Shown one piece after another: positions 1 through 7,469 of a DNA stretch of 12,540 bases. Numbering within the stretch: the first letter of the stretch is position 1; every line of letters starts with the position of its first letter. The stretch is from Bacilli bacterium (GTDB lineage Bacteria > Bacillota_I > Bacilli_A > RF39 > UBA660), in NCBI GenBank assembly GCA_016302505.1, contig JAEDNL010000038.1:1-12540 (forward strand), given 5' to 3'. Both the position numbers and the translations under genes were made by a program. The notes below the pieces were generated by a model. It was not told the origin of the DNA, made no database searches, and was given only the letters and a program-made list of their open reading frames with translations.

Positions 1-54
1 CAACTAGGTTTTAAATAATATTTTTTTCGTGTCTACTTTTTGTTGACAACTTCA
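1..54 (+). mobile_element. Probable right end of an IS3-family insertion sequence (partial)
   Basis: Bases 1-18 read in frame 1 as Gln-Leu-Gly-Phe-Lys-stop, which could be the last residues of a transposase on the plus strand. The following bases, read inward on the minus strand from position 54, begin TGAAG and contain GTAGACACG (complement of 28-36). This resembles the TG start and GTGGACACG block of the terminal inverted repeats of IS3 itself. The rest of the element lies outside the window, so neither the left inverted repeat nor a target duplication can be checked. Seen: the short open tail and the IS3-like block. Inferred: family and boundary. It could also be chance similarity in AT-rich DNA. 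Confidence 0.4.
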
Positions 55-63
55 ATATTATAA

Positions 64-1875
64 TTACATTTTTTTATTTATATTACCATTTTGATCAATA
101 TAATTGTAATTTGGTTGCATTTTATTTACATATATTTTTGTTGATTTACCAAAAGGATATTTTATATCTCTATTTTCTTTATCATTATTTGATACATATA
201 TTTCTTTAGAATTTAATAATATTAATTTATATTTTAATGATCTTTTTGATAAATCATTTTCTTTTTTATTGTCAGATATTTTATAAATATTTTTAATGTT
301 ATTTTTTTCTAAGTATTTTTTAACATTTCCTTCATTATCAAGATATGCTATTTTAGCATTCCTAAATTTAAAATTTGCAAGCATTGAAAGAAGTATTAAT
401 TCTAGTTGTTTTGGATGTTTTATTATCATATGTGTTATATGTATAATAAATCTATAAAATTTAATTAATATATTCTTTGTTATTGTTAGATTATTTTTTG
501 TTATGTAAACATAATAATTTAATAATTTATATCTTAGATTACTTTTAGTTATTATTTTAAATTCTTTAATTCCGCAAATTGTAATTTTCTCGTTATTTAC
601 AAGAACTTTTATTTTATTTGTTTCGTCTTTTAGAATTCTAAATTCTATTGATTTCATTTCTGGTGCATAATTTTCAAAATTATTAAATTGTTGTATTTGA
701 GCTTTCTTAATATCATAATTTAGATTTCTATTATTTGTTTTTATTTGGATTTTTGATATTTTTAGTATATTTTCTGGCAATTCTAATTTAATAATGAATT
801 CATTGTTATTATCTACGATTTCATATAGGTTTGTATATAAGTCATGTATATTACATACTTCTATATTCTTAAATAGCAATTTATTATCTTTTATTTGATA
901 ATATTCATTTGTTTTGTTATTATATTTTATATTTAATGCTTGCATTTTTTCATAAATTGATAATATTCTTTGCTCTAAGATAATGTAATCATCTATTTCT
1001 TTTAGTAATTCTTTTATTATATTATTATTTTCTTCTTTTTCTTTTTTACTCATTTTAACATCAAATGATTTATTAATTCTTGCTTGTAAATGATACATTA
1101 CAAAATATTCTGCATAAGGTATTATTTTCCCAAAAATTTCTTTGGATAAATTAATTGTAAATTTATAAACTTCATTTAGTGTTAATGTGTACCAATTTTT
1201 ATTTAATGTTTGTGTTTGTATTGATGAGTTTCTTGTCTTTCTTTTTCTATATAAGTATTTTGATGAAGCAATTACTCCATATTTCATTTTTTTTCTTCTA
1301 AATAATATTTCAGTCATGAATTTAGCATCTTCTGAGTATTTAAGTTTTTCATCAAATAGTATATTTTTTATTGCTTCTCTTCTAATTAATGCAGCAGCAG
1401 CACTTAATTGAAGTAATTCATGCTCTTTTGTTATATCTATTATTCTATCGCCTTTGTCAAATCTAAAATCTGTTATATGATATCCATGTGTTGCTTCAAA
1501 AAACTTTTGTCTAAATCCGACGATATCAATTTCTGGATGATTATCTAACATTTTGCATCCTTTTTCAAATGCATTTTTTTCAAATTTATCGTCTGAATCT
1601 ATAAAATTAATATACTCCCCTGTGGCTAATTTAATTCCTTCATTTCTAGCTGAAGATACTCCACCGTTTTCTTTTTTAATATATTTTATATTATCATATT
1701 TCTTTTTATATTTTAGACATATTTCTTCTTCATTATATGGACTTCCATCATTTATTAATATTAATTCTATATTTTCAAATCCTATTGATTGATTTATTAT
1801 ACTTTTTATAGTTTCTTCAATATATTTTTCTACATTATATATTGGTATTATTACACTAATTTTATATTTTGACAT
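64..1875 (-). CDS. Family-2 glycosyltransferase with truncated TagF-like C-terminal domain
   Basis: A 603-residue protein that should transfer a sugar from a nucleotide sugar onto a cell-surface polymer at the inner face of the membrane. Residues 1-230 are a complete GT-A domain: the SVIIPIYNVEKY opening, NDGS at 42-45, the metal-binding DSDD at 93-96, and the Glu-Asp pair 182-183 where the catalytic base lies in this family. The YLYRKRKTRNSS stretch at 207-218 and the helical part to about 315 are typical of capsule and wall-teichoic-acid GT2 enzymes. Residues 320-445 are beta-rich. Residues 450-603 resemble the start of a CDP-glycerol phosphotransferase domain: KLILLNSKEIYVSN (550-563) matches KIICLNAKHILASD in the divergent neighbour. 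The domain stops about where the QHG motif would come, so the protein looks truncated. Start: ATG at 1875-1873 with AAGGAG five bases upstream. It is the only minus-strand gene. The sugar donor is unknown. Confidence 0.85.
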   Translation of the reverse strand: MSKYKISVIIPIYNVEKYIEETIKSIINQSIGFENIELILINDGSPYNEEEICLKYKKKYDNIKYIKKENGGVSSARNEGIKLATGEYINFIDSDDKFEKNAFEKGCKMLDNHPEIDIVGFRQKFFEATHGYHITDFRFDKGDRIIDITKEHELLQLSAAAALIRREAIKNILFDEKLKYSEDAKFMTEILFRRKKMKYGVIASSKYLYRKRKTRNSSIQTQTLNKNWYTLTLNEVYKFTINLSKEIFGKIIPYAEYFVMYHLQARINKSFDVKMSKKEKEENNNIIKELLKEIDDYIILEQRILSIYEKMQALNIKYNNKTNEYYQIKDNKLLFKNIEVCNIHDLYTNLYEIVDNNNEFIIKLELPENILKISKIQIKTNNRNLNYDIKKAQIQQFNNFENYAPEMKSIEFRILKDETNKIKVLVNNEKITICGIKEFKIITKSNLRYKLLNYYVYITKNNLTITKNILIKFYRFIIHITHMIIKHPKQLELILLSMLANFKFRNAKIAYLDNEGNVKKYLEKNNIKNIYKISDNKKENDLSKRSLKYKLILLNSKEIYVSNNDKENRDIKYPFGKSTKIYVNKMQPNYNYIDQNGNINKKM

Positions 1876-1880
1876 ACTTA

Positions 1881-1886
1881 CTCCTT
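1881..1886 (-). promoter_or_regulatory. Ribosome binding site of the minus-strand glycosyltransferase
   Basis: Read on the minus strand this is AAGGAG, five bases before the ATG at 1875-1873. It fixes the start of the glycosyltransferase, and the encoded N-terminus then begins just before the conserved SVIIPIYN strand. Confidence 0.75.
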
Positions 1887-1903
1887 TTTGATATTTCTTT
1901 TTT

Positions 1904-1932
1904 ATTATAAAATATATATTAAAAAAAGTAAA
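1904..1932 (-). promoter_or_regulatory. Sigma-A-type promoter for the minus-strand glycosyltransferase
   Basis: On the minus strand TTTACT (1932-1927) and TATAAT (1909-1904) are separated by exactly 17 bases. The -10 is a consensus match and the -35 matches four of six positions. Transcription would start near 1897, giving a leader of roughly 20 bases. It lies back to back with the plus-strand promoter at 1963-1971. Because the region is AT-rich, a chance match cannot be excluded. Confidence 0.55.
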
Positions 1933-1962
1933 TTCAAGTTCTTTTATTTTGTTATTAATTTA

Positions 1963-1971
1963 TGTTATACT
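1963..1971 (+). promoter_or_regulatory. Extended -10 promoter (TGTTATACT) for the TagF-like fusion gene
   Basis: TG, one base, then TATACT is an extended -10 element; no good -35 is visible 17 bases upstream. Transcription would start near 1978, the first base of the GGGAG ribosome site. The leader would be only about 13 bases long. The same arrangement recurs at 5562-5570 and 8585-8593, which raises confidence. Confidence 0.45.
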
Positions 1972-1977
1972 TTTCAT

Positions 1978-1982
1978 GGGAG
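1978..1982 (+). promoter_or_regulatory. Ribosome binding site that selects ATG 1991
   Basis: GGGAG lies eight bases before the ATG at 1991. The same frame is open further upstream, with a TTG at 1949 and an ATG at 1976. Neither has a ribosome site, and both lie at or before the predicted transcription start, so 1991 is preferred. Confidence 0.7.
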
Positions 1983-1990
1983 ATAAAAAT

Positions 1991-4336
1991 ATGGATAGGT
2001 GTAGTGTAATTTCTTTAAAAGATATAAAAAAAATAAAATCAATTAATAGTGACTATGTAATTATTACTGATAAGGATTATGAGTTTAATTTTAATTTTAA
2101 TAAAATAATTAATTTTATGAAGTATAACAATTATCAATTGTATGCTTTATGTCCTTATAATGGAAATCATAGATTAATAAAGAAATATGGTCTTGTCAAT
2201 ATAAATGATGGATATTTTAATTTTTATTTAGAATGTTTTATTATTAAGAAAAGTTTAATTGAAGAATGTAAATATGAGAATGAATATGGTATTCTTATGT
2301 ATTTATATAATCATGCTACATATTATTATCAATCTTATGATAGATTAGATATTAATATTGTATATACTGATAAAAATAAGAATACTTTTTATATTGATAA
2401 AAATTGGTATTTAGATGATATGAAAACTATATGTGAACTTTCAAAAAATTGTAAAGGGAAGGGTATTAATTACCTATTTAATATGTATTTACTTAAACTC
2501 TATTATAATATTAGACAGGTTGAAAATAGTATTATTAATGATAATGAGTATAATGAATTTCTTAAATTATCACGTGAATTTTTAAATAATGTGGATGATA
2601 TTTATATTAATACTGATAATGTAAAACTTAATATAAATATAAATAAGAATATAGTATATTACATACTTAATATTAAATATGAAAGCGTAAAGTATAAGTT
2701 AAGTGATGATTATATAAAATGTAAATATAATGTAGATAATGTTAAGTCTAATTCTATAGTGGTACATTGTATTAATTATAAGAAAGGTTATTTATATTTT
2801 GATTGCTCTTATGATAAAACATGTTTTGAATTATCAAATGTTAATATTTATGGAAATGATAAAAAAATAGATTACGATAAGACAGATATTTATATGGGAA
2901 ATAAGATATTTGGTCGTGAATATTATAATGATGTTGTTTTCACTTTTAAAGTAAAATTAGAAGATAAAAATATAGTATTTAAAAATAAAGATAATGAAAA
3001 GATACATGTTTCTTTTGGAAATAATGTTTCTAGTAGACTTATCACTAATAGAAAGAATTCTTATTGGAATATAGAAAATAAATGTTTAAAGTGTAATGAT
3101 AATGTAATTACAATAGGTAAAAAGAATACTTTCGTAAATGAAGTTAAATTCATTATAAGTGAGTTTAGACATAAGAAACTTAAAACTATTAAACCTTTTA
3201 TAGTACGTACTTGTTATTTTTTAACTCATTCATTTTATAAGAATAAAGACATAATGGTAAGTTATGATAAACTTTATAAAGGCGGAGATTGTGGAGAATA
3301 TATATTTAAATATATAAATGATAACACAAGTTCTAAAGCATATTATATTGTTAATAAAAATACTAATACTTATAATAAACTAATAAAGAATTATAAGAAT
3401 ATTTTAGTATATGGTAGTTTAAAATGTAAGATTATTTGCTTAAATGCTAAACATATTTTAGCAAGTGATTCACTCGCTGCTTCATTTTGTAGTTTTAATG
3501 GTTATATGAGAGATTATAATAAGAATCTATTTAATGCTGAAGTACATTGTATACAACATGGTGTTACTATGCAAAATATGTATCATAGACAAAATAGAAT
3601 ATTTGATAACAATAAATTATATTTTATATCATCTATTTATGAACAAAAGAACTTACTTAAAAAAGAATATGGATATAATAAAGAAAATTTAATATTTAGT
3701 GGCCTTGCTCGTTATGATGGACTTAAAAGTAATCCAAAAGGTGTAATTCTTATAATACCAACGTGGAGAGTAGATGTCGCTAGTAGTACATCAAGTGGTA
3801 AAGTAAGACCATATAATAATAACTTTAAATACACTAATTATTTTAAAGTATATAACAGTTTAATAAATAATAAACATATTATAGAAATGGCTCGTAAAAA
3901 CAATTATAAGATTAAATTTTTAATACATCCAACATTAATATCTAATATTAAAGATTATGATAAGAATGATTATGTTGAAATAATACCATCAAATACAGTA
4001 GATTATGAAGATATATTAGTTGAATCTAATATTATGATAACAGATTATTCAGGAGTTCAATATGATTTTGCTTATATGAAAAAGCCAATAATTTATTATC
4101 ATAATGATGATTTACCACCTTCATATGGTAATGGTGAAATGGATTATCAAAATATAGGATTTGGTGGTATAGCTAAGTGTGAAGAAGATGTTGTTAGCTT
4201 ACTTATAGATATAATAAATTCTAATTGTAGATTAAATAAAAAGTATGATAAAAGAGTTAATGAATTCTTTAAATATTTAGATTACAATAATTGTAAAAGA
4301 ATTTATGAAGCTATTAAGAAGTATGAAAGAGAGTGA
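1991..4336 (+). CDS. CDP-glycerol (alditol) phosphotransferase, TagF-like, with degenerate GT2-like N-terminus
   Basis: A 781-residue cytoplasmic-face enzyme predicted to transfer an alditol phosphate from its CDP form to a teichoic-acid-type chain. Residues about 402-781 are a complete GT-B domain of the TagF family: IQHG with His523, PTWR at 590-593, LIHP with His646 and TDYSG with Asp685. The two histidines correspond to the catalytic pair known in TagF. Residues 1-185 look like the second half of a GT2 domain. SDYVIITDKDYEF (20-32) sits where GEYINFIDSDDKF lies in the divergent neighbour, while the nucleotide-binding SVIIPIYN start is absent. Residues about 200-390 are a beta-rich linker. 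GT2 plus TagF fusions are known in Firmicutes and Actinobacteria. The start is fixed by GGGAG at 1978. The stop overlaps the next reading frame region by a few bases. The exact alditol is not readable from the sequence. Confidence 0.85.
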   Translation: MDRCSVISLKDIKKIKSINSDYVIITDKDYEFNFNFNKIINFMKYNNYQLYALCPYNGNHRLIKKYGLVNINDGYFNFYLECFIIKKSLIEECKYENEYGILMYLYNHATYYYQSYDRLDINIVYTDKNKNTFYIDKNWYLDDMKTICELSKNCKGKGINYLFNMYLLKLYYNIRQVENSIINDNEYNEFLKLSREFLNNVDDIYINTDNVKLNININKNIVYYILNIKYESVKYKLSDDYIKCKYNVDNVKSNSIVVHCINYKKGYLYFDCSYDKTCFELSNVNIYGNDKKIDYDKTDIYMGNKIFGREYYNDVVFTFKVKLEDKNIVFKNKDNEKIHVSFGNNVSSRLITNRKNSYWNIENKCLKCNDNVITIGKKNTFVNEVKFIISEFRHKKLKTIKPFIVRTCYFLTHSFYKNKDIMVSYDKLYKGGDCGEYIFKYINDNTSSKAYYIVNKNTNTYNKLIKNYKNILVYGSLKCKIICLNAKHILASDSLAASFCSFNGYMRDYNKNLFNAEVHCIQHGVTMQNMYHRQNRIFDNNKLYFISSIYEQKNLLKKEYGYNKENLIFSGLARYDGLKSNPKGVILIIPTWRVDVASSTSSGKVRPYNNNFKYTNYFKVYNSLINNKHIIEMARKNNYKIKFLIHPTLISNIKDYDKNDYVEIIPSNTVDYEDILVESNIMITDYSGVQYDFAYMKKPIIYYHNDDLPPSYGNGEMDYQNIGFGGIAKCEEDVVSLLIDIINSNCRLNKKYDKRVNEFFKYLDYNNCKRIYEAIKKYERE
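4328..4333 (+). promoter_or_regulatory. Ribosome binding site that selects ATG 4342
   Basis: AGAGAG lies eight bases before the ATG at 4342. An in-frame GTG at 4333 overlaps the upstream stop (GTGA) but has no purine-rich site at the right distance, so the ATG is preferred. The site lies inside the end of the upstream gene, suggesting coupled translation. Confidence 0.5.
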
Positions 4337-4341
4337 GAAAT

Positions 4342-5544
4342 ATGCTTAAAAAAGTAATCAAATCTATTAAAGATGGTACTTTTTTTAAAAAAGTAAATAA
4401 GAAAATAAGATCAATATACTATAAAAGACTTACTAAAAAAAGTAATATCAAATTAGTTAATAATCAAGTTATGTTTATTACATTTCAAGGAGATTATACT
4501 TGTAATTCTAAAGCAATATGTGATTATATATTAAAAAATAAACTTAATTATAAAATTATATGGGTTATTCGTAGTGAAAAAGAAAATGATATAAAACAAT
4601 TTCCACATGGAATTAAAGTAGTAAGTAGAGACTCAAACGAATTTTATTATGAATATAAAAGAAGTAAATTTATATTTGACAATTCTACTAATTTTGCATA
4701 TATGAATTTATTCAAAAGAGAAGGTCAAATTGTTATTCAAACATGGCATGGTTCAATGGGATTCAAAAGAATAGATCCAAGCTCAGTTAGTGATAAAGAC
4801 TGGTTAGAAAAAGCAATTTCTTCTGCGAATGCTGATGATTACATTATAACTAATAGTAAGTTCGAAGAAAATGTTTTTAGAGGAAGTTACTGGCCTAAAA
4901 CTGAATTTTTAAAAGTAGGACATCCTAGAAATGATATTTTATTTAACAAAAATAATGAATTTTTAAATTATGATAAAAAAATAAGAAAGATGTATAATAT
5001 CAAAAAAGATACTAAGATATGTTTATATGCACCTACATTTAGAAATAGTGATAGTATTAGTTGTTATGATTTAGATTATAATAGATTACATGAAGCACTA
5101 GTTAAAAGATTTAGTGGAGATTGGGTAATACTTGTAAGATATCATTTTAGACTTAAGAATACTAAAATACCTAAAAAGTATGAAAATACTGTTATTAATG
5201 TAACAAATTATCCTGATATGCAAGAATTATTATGTGTAACTGACTTTGGTATAACAGATTACTCAAGTTGGATATGTGATTATGTTATCACAAAAAGACC
5301 TGGGTTCTTATATACAACTGATATTGAAAAGTATATTGATACTGAAAGAGGGTTTTATCATACATTAGATTATTATCCATTTCCAATATGTAAAAATAAT
5401 GATGAATTATATAATAAGATTATTAATTTTGATGATAAAAAGTATTTAAAAGATGTAAACAGTTTTTTAAGAAAAGTAAATTGTTATGAAAAAGGTGATG
5501 CATCTAAAAAAGTTGTAGATAAGATGAATAAATTAATTAAGTAG
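4342..5544 (+). CDS. TagB/TagF-like CDP-alditol phosphotransferase
   Basis: A 400-residue, single-domain GT-B enzyme, the size of TagB-type primases rather than the longer TagF polymerases. Landmarks are QTWHGS with His136, GHPRND near 191-196, LYAPTFR near 228-234, VRYHF with His268 and TDYSS starting at Asp306. RGFYHTLDYYPFP near residues 336-348 is also typical of the family. The two His and the TDYSS segment are the residues expected for phosphoalditol transfer. The first 30 residues are strongly basic, consistent with peripheral membrane binding, and no signal peptide is present. It starts six bases after the upstream stop, so it belongs to the same operon. It could be the primase that adds the first unit, or one of two polymerases; the sequence does not decide. 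An alternative GTG start at 4333 would add three residues. Confidence 0.87.
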   Translation: MLKKVIKSIKDGTFFKKVNKKIRSIYYKRLTKKSNIKLVNNQVMFITFQGDYTCNSKAICDYILKNKLNYKIIWVIRSEKENDIKQFPHGIKVVSRDSNEFYYEYKRSKFIFDNSTNFAYMNLFKREGQIVIQTWHGSMGFKRIDPSSVSDKDWLEKAISSANADDYIITNSKFEENVFRGSYWPKTEFLKVGHPRNDILFNKNNEFLNYDKKIRKMYNIKKDTKICLYAPTFRNSDSISCYDLDYNRLHEALVKRFSGDWVILVRYHFRLKNTKIPKKYENTVINVTNYPDMQELLCVTDFGITDYSSWICDYVITKRPGFLYTTDIEKYIDTERGFYHTLDYYPFPICKNNDELYNKIINFDDKKYLKDVNSFLRKVNCYEKGDASKKVVDKMNKLIK

Positions 5545-5561
5545 ATTTTTAATATTATATA

Positions 5562-5570
5562 TGCTATTAT
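5562..5570 (+). promoter_or_regulatory. Extended -10 promoter (TGCTATTAT) for the cytidylyltransferase-SDR pair
   Basis: TG, one base, then TATTAT, ending 22 bases before the ATG at 5593. Transcription would begin near 5577, at the AGGAGG ribosome site (5577-5582). No clear -35 is seen. It lies in the 48-base gap after the TagB-like gene, so it would act as an internal promoter for the downstream genes. Confidence 0.45.
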
Positions 5571-5592
5571 AAGGTTAGGAGGTTTTTTTTAT

Positions 5593-6414
5593 ATGAAAAA
5601 CGTAGCGGTTATATTCGCAGGTGGAACAGGAACTCGTATGGGAGTTAAAGATGTTCCAAAGCAATTTTTAGAAGTAGGAGGAAAGCCAATTATCATTTAC
5701 ACACTTGAATATTTTCAAAATCATCCAGAAATTGATGAAATATATGTTGTATGTATCGAACCATGGATTGATTATTTGAAATTTCAACTTGAAAAGTATG
5801 GTATGTCAAAAGTAGTTTCAGTAGTACCTGGTGGTAAAACAGGTCAAGATTCAATTTATATTGGATTAAAAGAAGCAGAAAAGAATTGTAGTCCTGATGA
5901 TGTTGTATTAATTCATGATGGCGTAAGACCATTTATTAGTCCTGAACTAATATCAAGAAATATCGCAGATACAAGACGCAATGGAAACTCTATTACATGT
6001 ACTGGTTGTAATGAAACATTTATTATAAGTAAAGATACAGTTAATGTAGATTCAGTACCAGTAAGAAGAGAATCTTATAATGCTCAAGCACCTCAGGCAT
6101 TTAGATTAGGTGAAATTATTGAAGCACATGAAACTATGAGAACTAAAAATCCAGATTATATTGATGTTATTGATAGCTGTACATTGTTTAATATGCTAGG
6201 AAAGAAAACATATCTAACAGAAGGTGTTAGAGGTAATACTAAAATTACTAATCCAGTTGATTTATATATCTTTGAAGCATGGTTAGAATTTAAAAATAAT
6301 GGTGGTAAAGCTAAAGGAATACCTGATTTAATTGAATATTATGAATACGAAGAAAGTAAAAAAAAAGAAGCAGGAATAACAATGAGGTTAACTAAGCATG
6401 AACAAAATAATTAA
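5593..6414 (+). CDS. IspD/TarI-family CTP:sugar- or alditol-phosphate cytidylyltransferase
   Basis: A 273-residue enzyme that should join CMP from CTP to a phosphorylated sugar or alditol, releasing pyrophosphate, in the cytosol. Motifs of the family: AGGTGTRMG at 9-17 with PKQF at 22-25 (CTP binding), HDGVRPF with Asp109, and NTKITNP around Lys217. IspD makes an isoprenoid precursor, but TarI-type relatives make CDP-ribitol; the context of three phosphotransferases favours the TarI-like role. It is about 35-40 residues longer than usual for the family, with a charged tail after residue 232. A strong AGGAGG lies ten bases upstream of the ATG. It overlaps the downstream SDR by 17 bases, which suggests the two enzymes are made together and act in sequence. 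The substrate could be ribitol-, ribulose-, xylulose- or fructose-phosphate; this is inference. Confidence 0.9.
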   Translation: MKNVAVIFAGGTGTRMGVKDVPKQFLEVGGKPIIIYTLEYFQNHPEIDEIYVVCIEPWIDYLKFQLEKYGMSKVVSVVPGGKTGQDSIYIGLKEAEKNCSPDDVVLIHDGVRPFISPELISRNIADTRRNGNSITCTGCNETFIISKDTVNVDSVPVRRESYNAQAPQAFRLGEIIEAHETMRTKNPDYIDVIDSCTLFNMLGKKTYLTEGVRGNTKITNPVDLYIFEAWLEFKNNGGKAKGIPDLIEYYEYEESKKKEAGITMRLTKHEQNN

Positions 6415-7453
6415 AGAAGATATGGATAATTTAGTAAATAGTTGTCCATATGAAGAAGAATTTAAAGATAAAACAATACTTATAACAGGAGCAACTGGTT
6501 TAATAGCTCGTAACTTAACATATTTCTTTTTAGAACTAAATAAGCAAAAACATACTAATACTAAAGTAGTAGCACTTGTTAGAAATATGGATAAAGCACG
6601 TGATGCGTTTAGTGATTATTTAGAAGATTCATCACTTGAATTTATGAATCAAGATGTATGCGAAAAACTACAATATGCTGGTAATGTTGATTATATATTC
6701 CATGCTGCTGGTAGTGCTAGTGCTACAGCTATAAAGAAAAATCCAGTTGGTATTATTAAAGCAAATACTATTGGAACTATGAATGTTCTTGAACTCGCAA
6801 GAGAAAAAGGTTCTAAAGTAATATTCCCATCTACAAGAGAAATATATGGTAAAGTTGATGGAGTAGAAAAGATAACTGAAAGTGATATGGGAATTATTGA
6901 TCCACTTAATGGAAGAAATTGTTATCCTGAAAGTAAAAGACTTGCTGAAGCATTATTTAGAAGTTATTATGAACAATATGGAGTTCCATTTAATGTACTT
7001 AGAATTGCTCATACATATGGTCCAACAATGGAAATTAATAATGATGGAAGAGTAATGTCAGACTTTATTGGAGACATTGTTAATGATAGAGATATCGTTT
7101 TAAATAGTGATGGTACAGCAATAAGAGCATTCTGTTATGTTGCAGATACAGTAACTGGTATTATTGAAGTAATGGTTAATGGAGAAAATACTGAAGCATA
7201 TAATTTAGCTAATGAAACAGAACCATATATGATAAGAGATGTTGCTAAAAAATTAGTTGATTTATATCCTGAAAAAGGTCTTAAAGTAGTATTTAGTAAT
7301 CCAAGCGATGAAGTTAAAAAAGGATATGTTTCATATAAAATAGTTAAACTTGATACATCTAAACTTGAATCTCTAGGATGGAGTCCTAAAGTAGAACTAG
7401 AAGAAGGTATGAAGAGAACTGTTGATTCATTTATTCTACAAAGAAAAAAATAG
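6398..7453 (+). CDS. Extended SDR (NAD-dependent epimerase/dehydratase family), probable CDP-sugar reductase or epimerase
   Basis: A 351-residue Rossmann enzyme. A 30-residue leader precedes the dinucleotide site GATGLIA (31-37), in which the third glycine of the usual GxxGxxG is Ala. FHAAG follows the fourth strand, FPSTREIYG supplies the catalytic Ser/Thr, and YPESK gives Tyr176 and Lys180. RIAHTYGP is the extended-SDR substrate loop. The fold is that of UDP-glucose epimerase and dTDP-glucose dehydratase relatives. Its start lies inside the cytidylyltransferase gene (17-base overlap), with GAGG ten bases upstream of the ATG, so it probably acts on the same CDP intermediate. In pneumococcal capsule loci, pairs of this kind (IspD-like plus reductase) make CDP-mannitol or CDP-arabinitol from a ketose phosphate. 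That pathway is my preferred reading, but epimerase or decarboxylase activity cannot be excluded. Confidence 0.85.
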   Translation: MNKIIKEDMDNLVNSCPYEEEFKDKTILITGATGLIARNLTYFFLELNKQKHTNTKVVALVRNMDKARDAFSDYLEDSSLEFMNQDVCEKLQYAGNVDYIFHAAGSASATAIKKNPVGIIKANTIGTMNVLELAREKGSKVIFPSTREIYGKVDGVEKITESDMGIIDPLNGRNCYPESKRLAEALFRSYYEQYGVPFNVLRIAHTYGPTMEINNDGRVMSDFIGDIVNDRDIVLNSDGTAIRAFCYVADTVTGIIEVMVNGENTEAYNLANETEPYMIRDVAKKLVDLYPEKGLKVVFSNPSDEVKKGYVSYKIVKLDTSKLESLGWSPKVELEEGMKRTVDSFILQRKK

Positions 7454-7469
7454 TTAAGGAGAAGATATT

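Noticed and set aside
43..64. TTGACA at 43-48 and TATAAT at 59-64 on the plus strand as a promoter
   Set aside because: The spacer is only 10 bases, and it would drive transcription into the 3' end of the minus-strand gene; the bases fit better as part of the presumed IS end.
1187..1792. Two short plus-strand open frames (1187-1411, 1553-1792)
   Set aside because: They lie antisense inside the well-supported GT2 domain of the minus-strand glycosyltransferase and have no ribosome site or recognisable motifs.
1911..1920. Perfect palindrome AATATATATT between the divergent genes as an operator
   Set aside because: Such A/T-only palindromes are expected by chance at this base composition, and it is not repeated elsewhere nearby.
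1949..1990. TTG start at 1949 (or ATG 1976) for the TagF-like fusion
   Set aside because: No ribosome site precedes either, they overlap the predicted -10 box, and ATG 1991 has GGGAG at eight bases.
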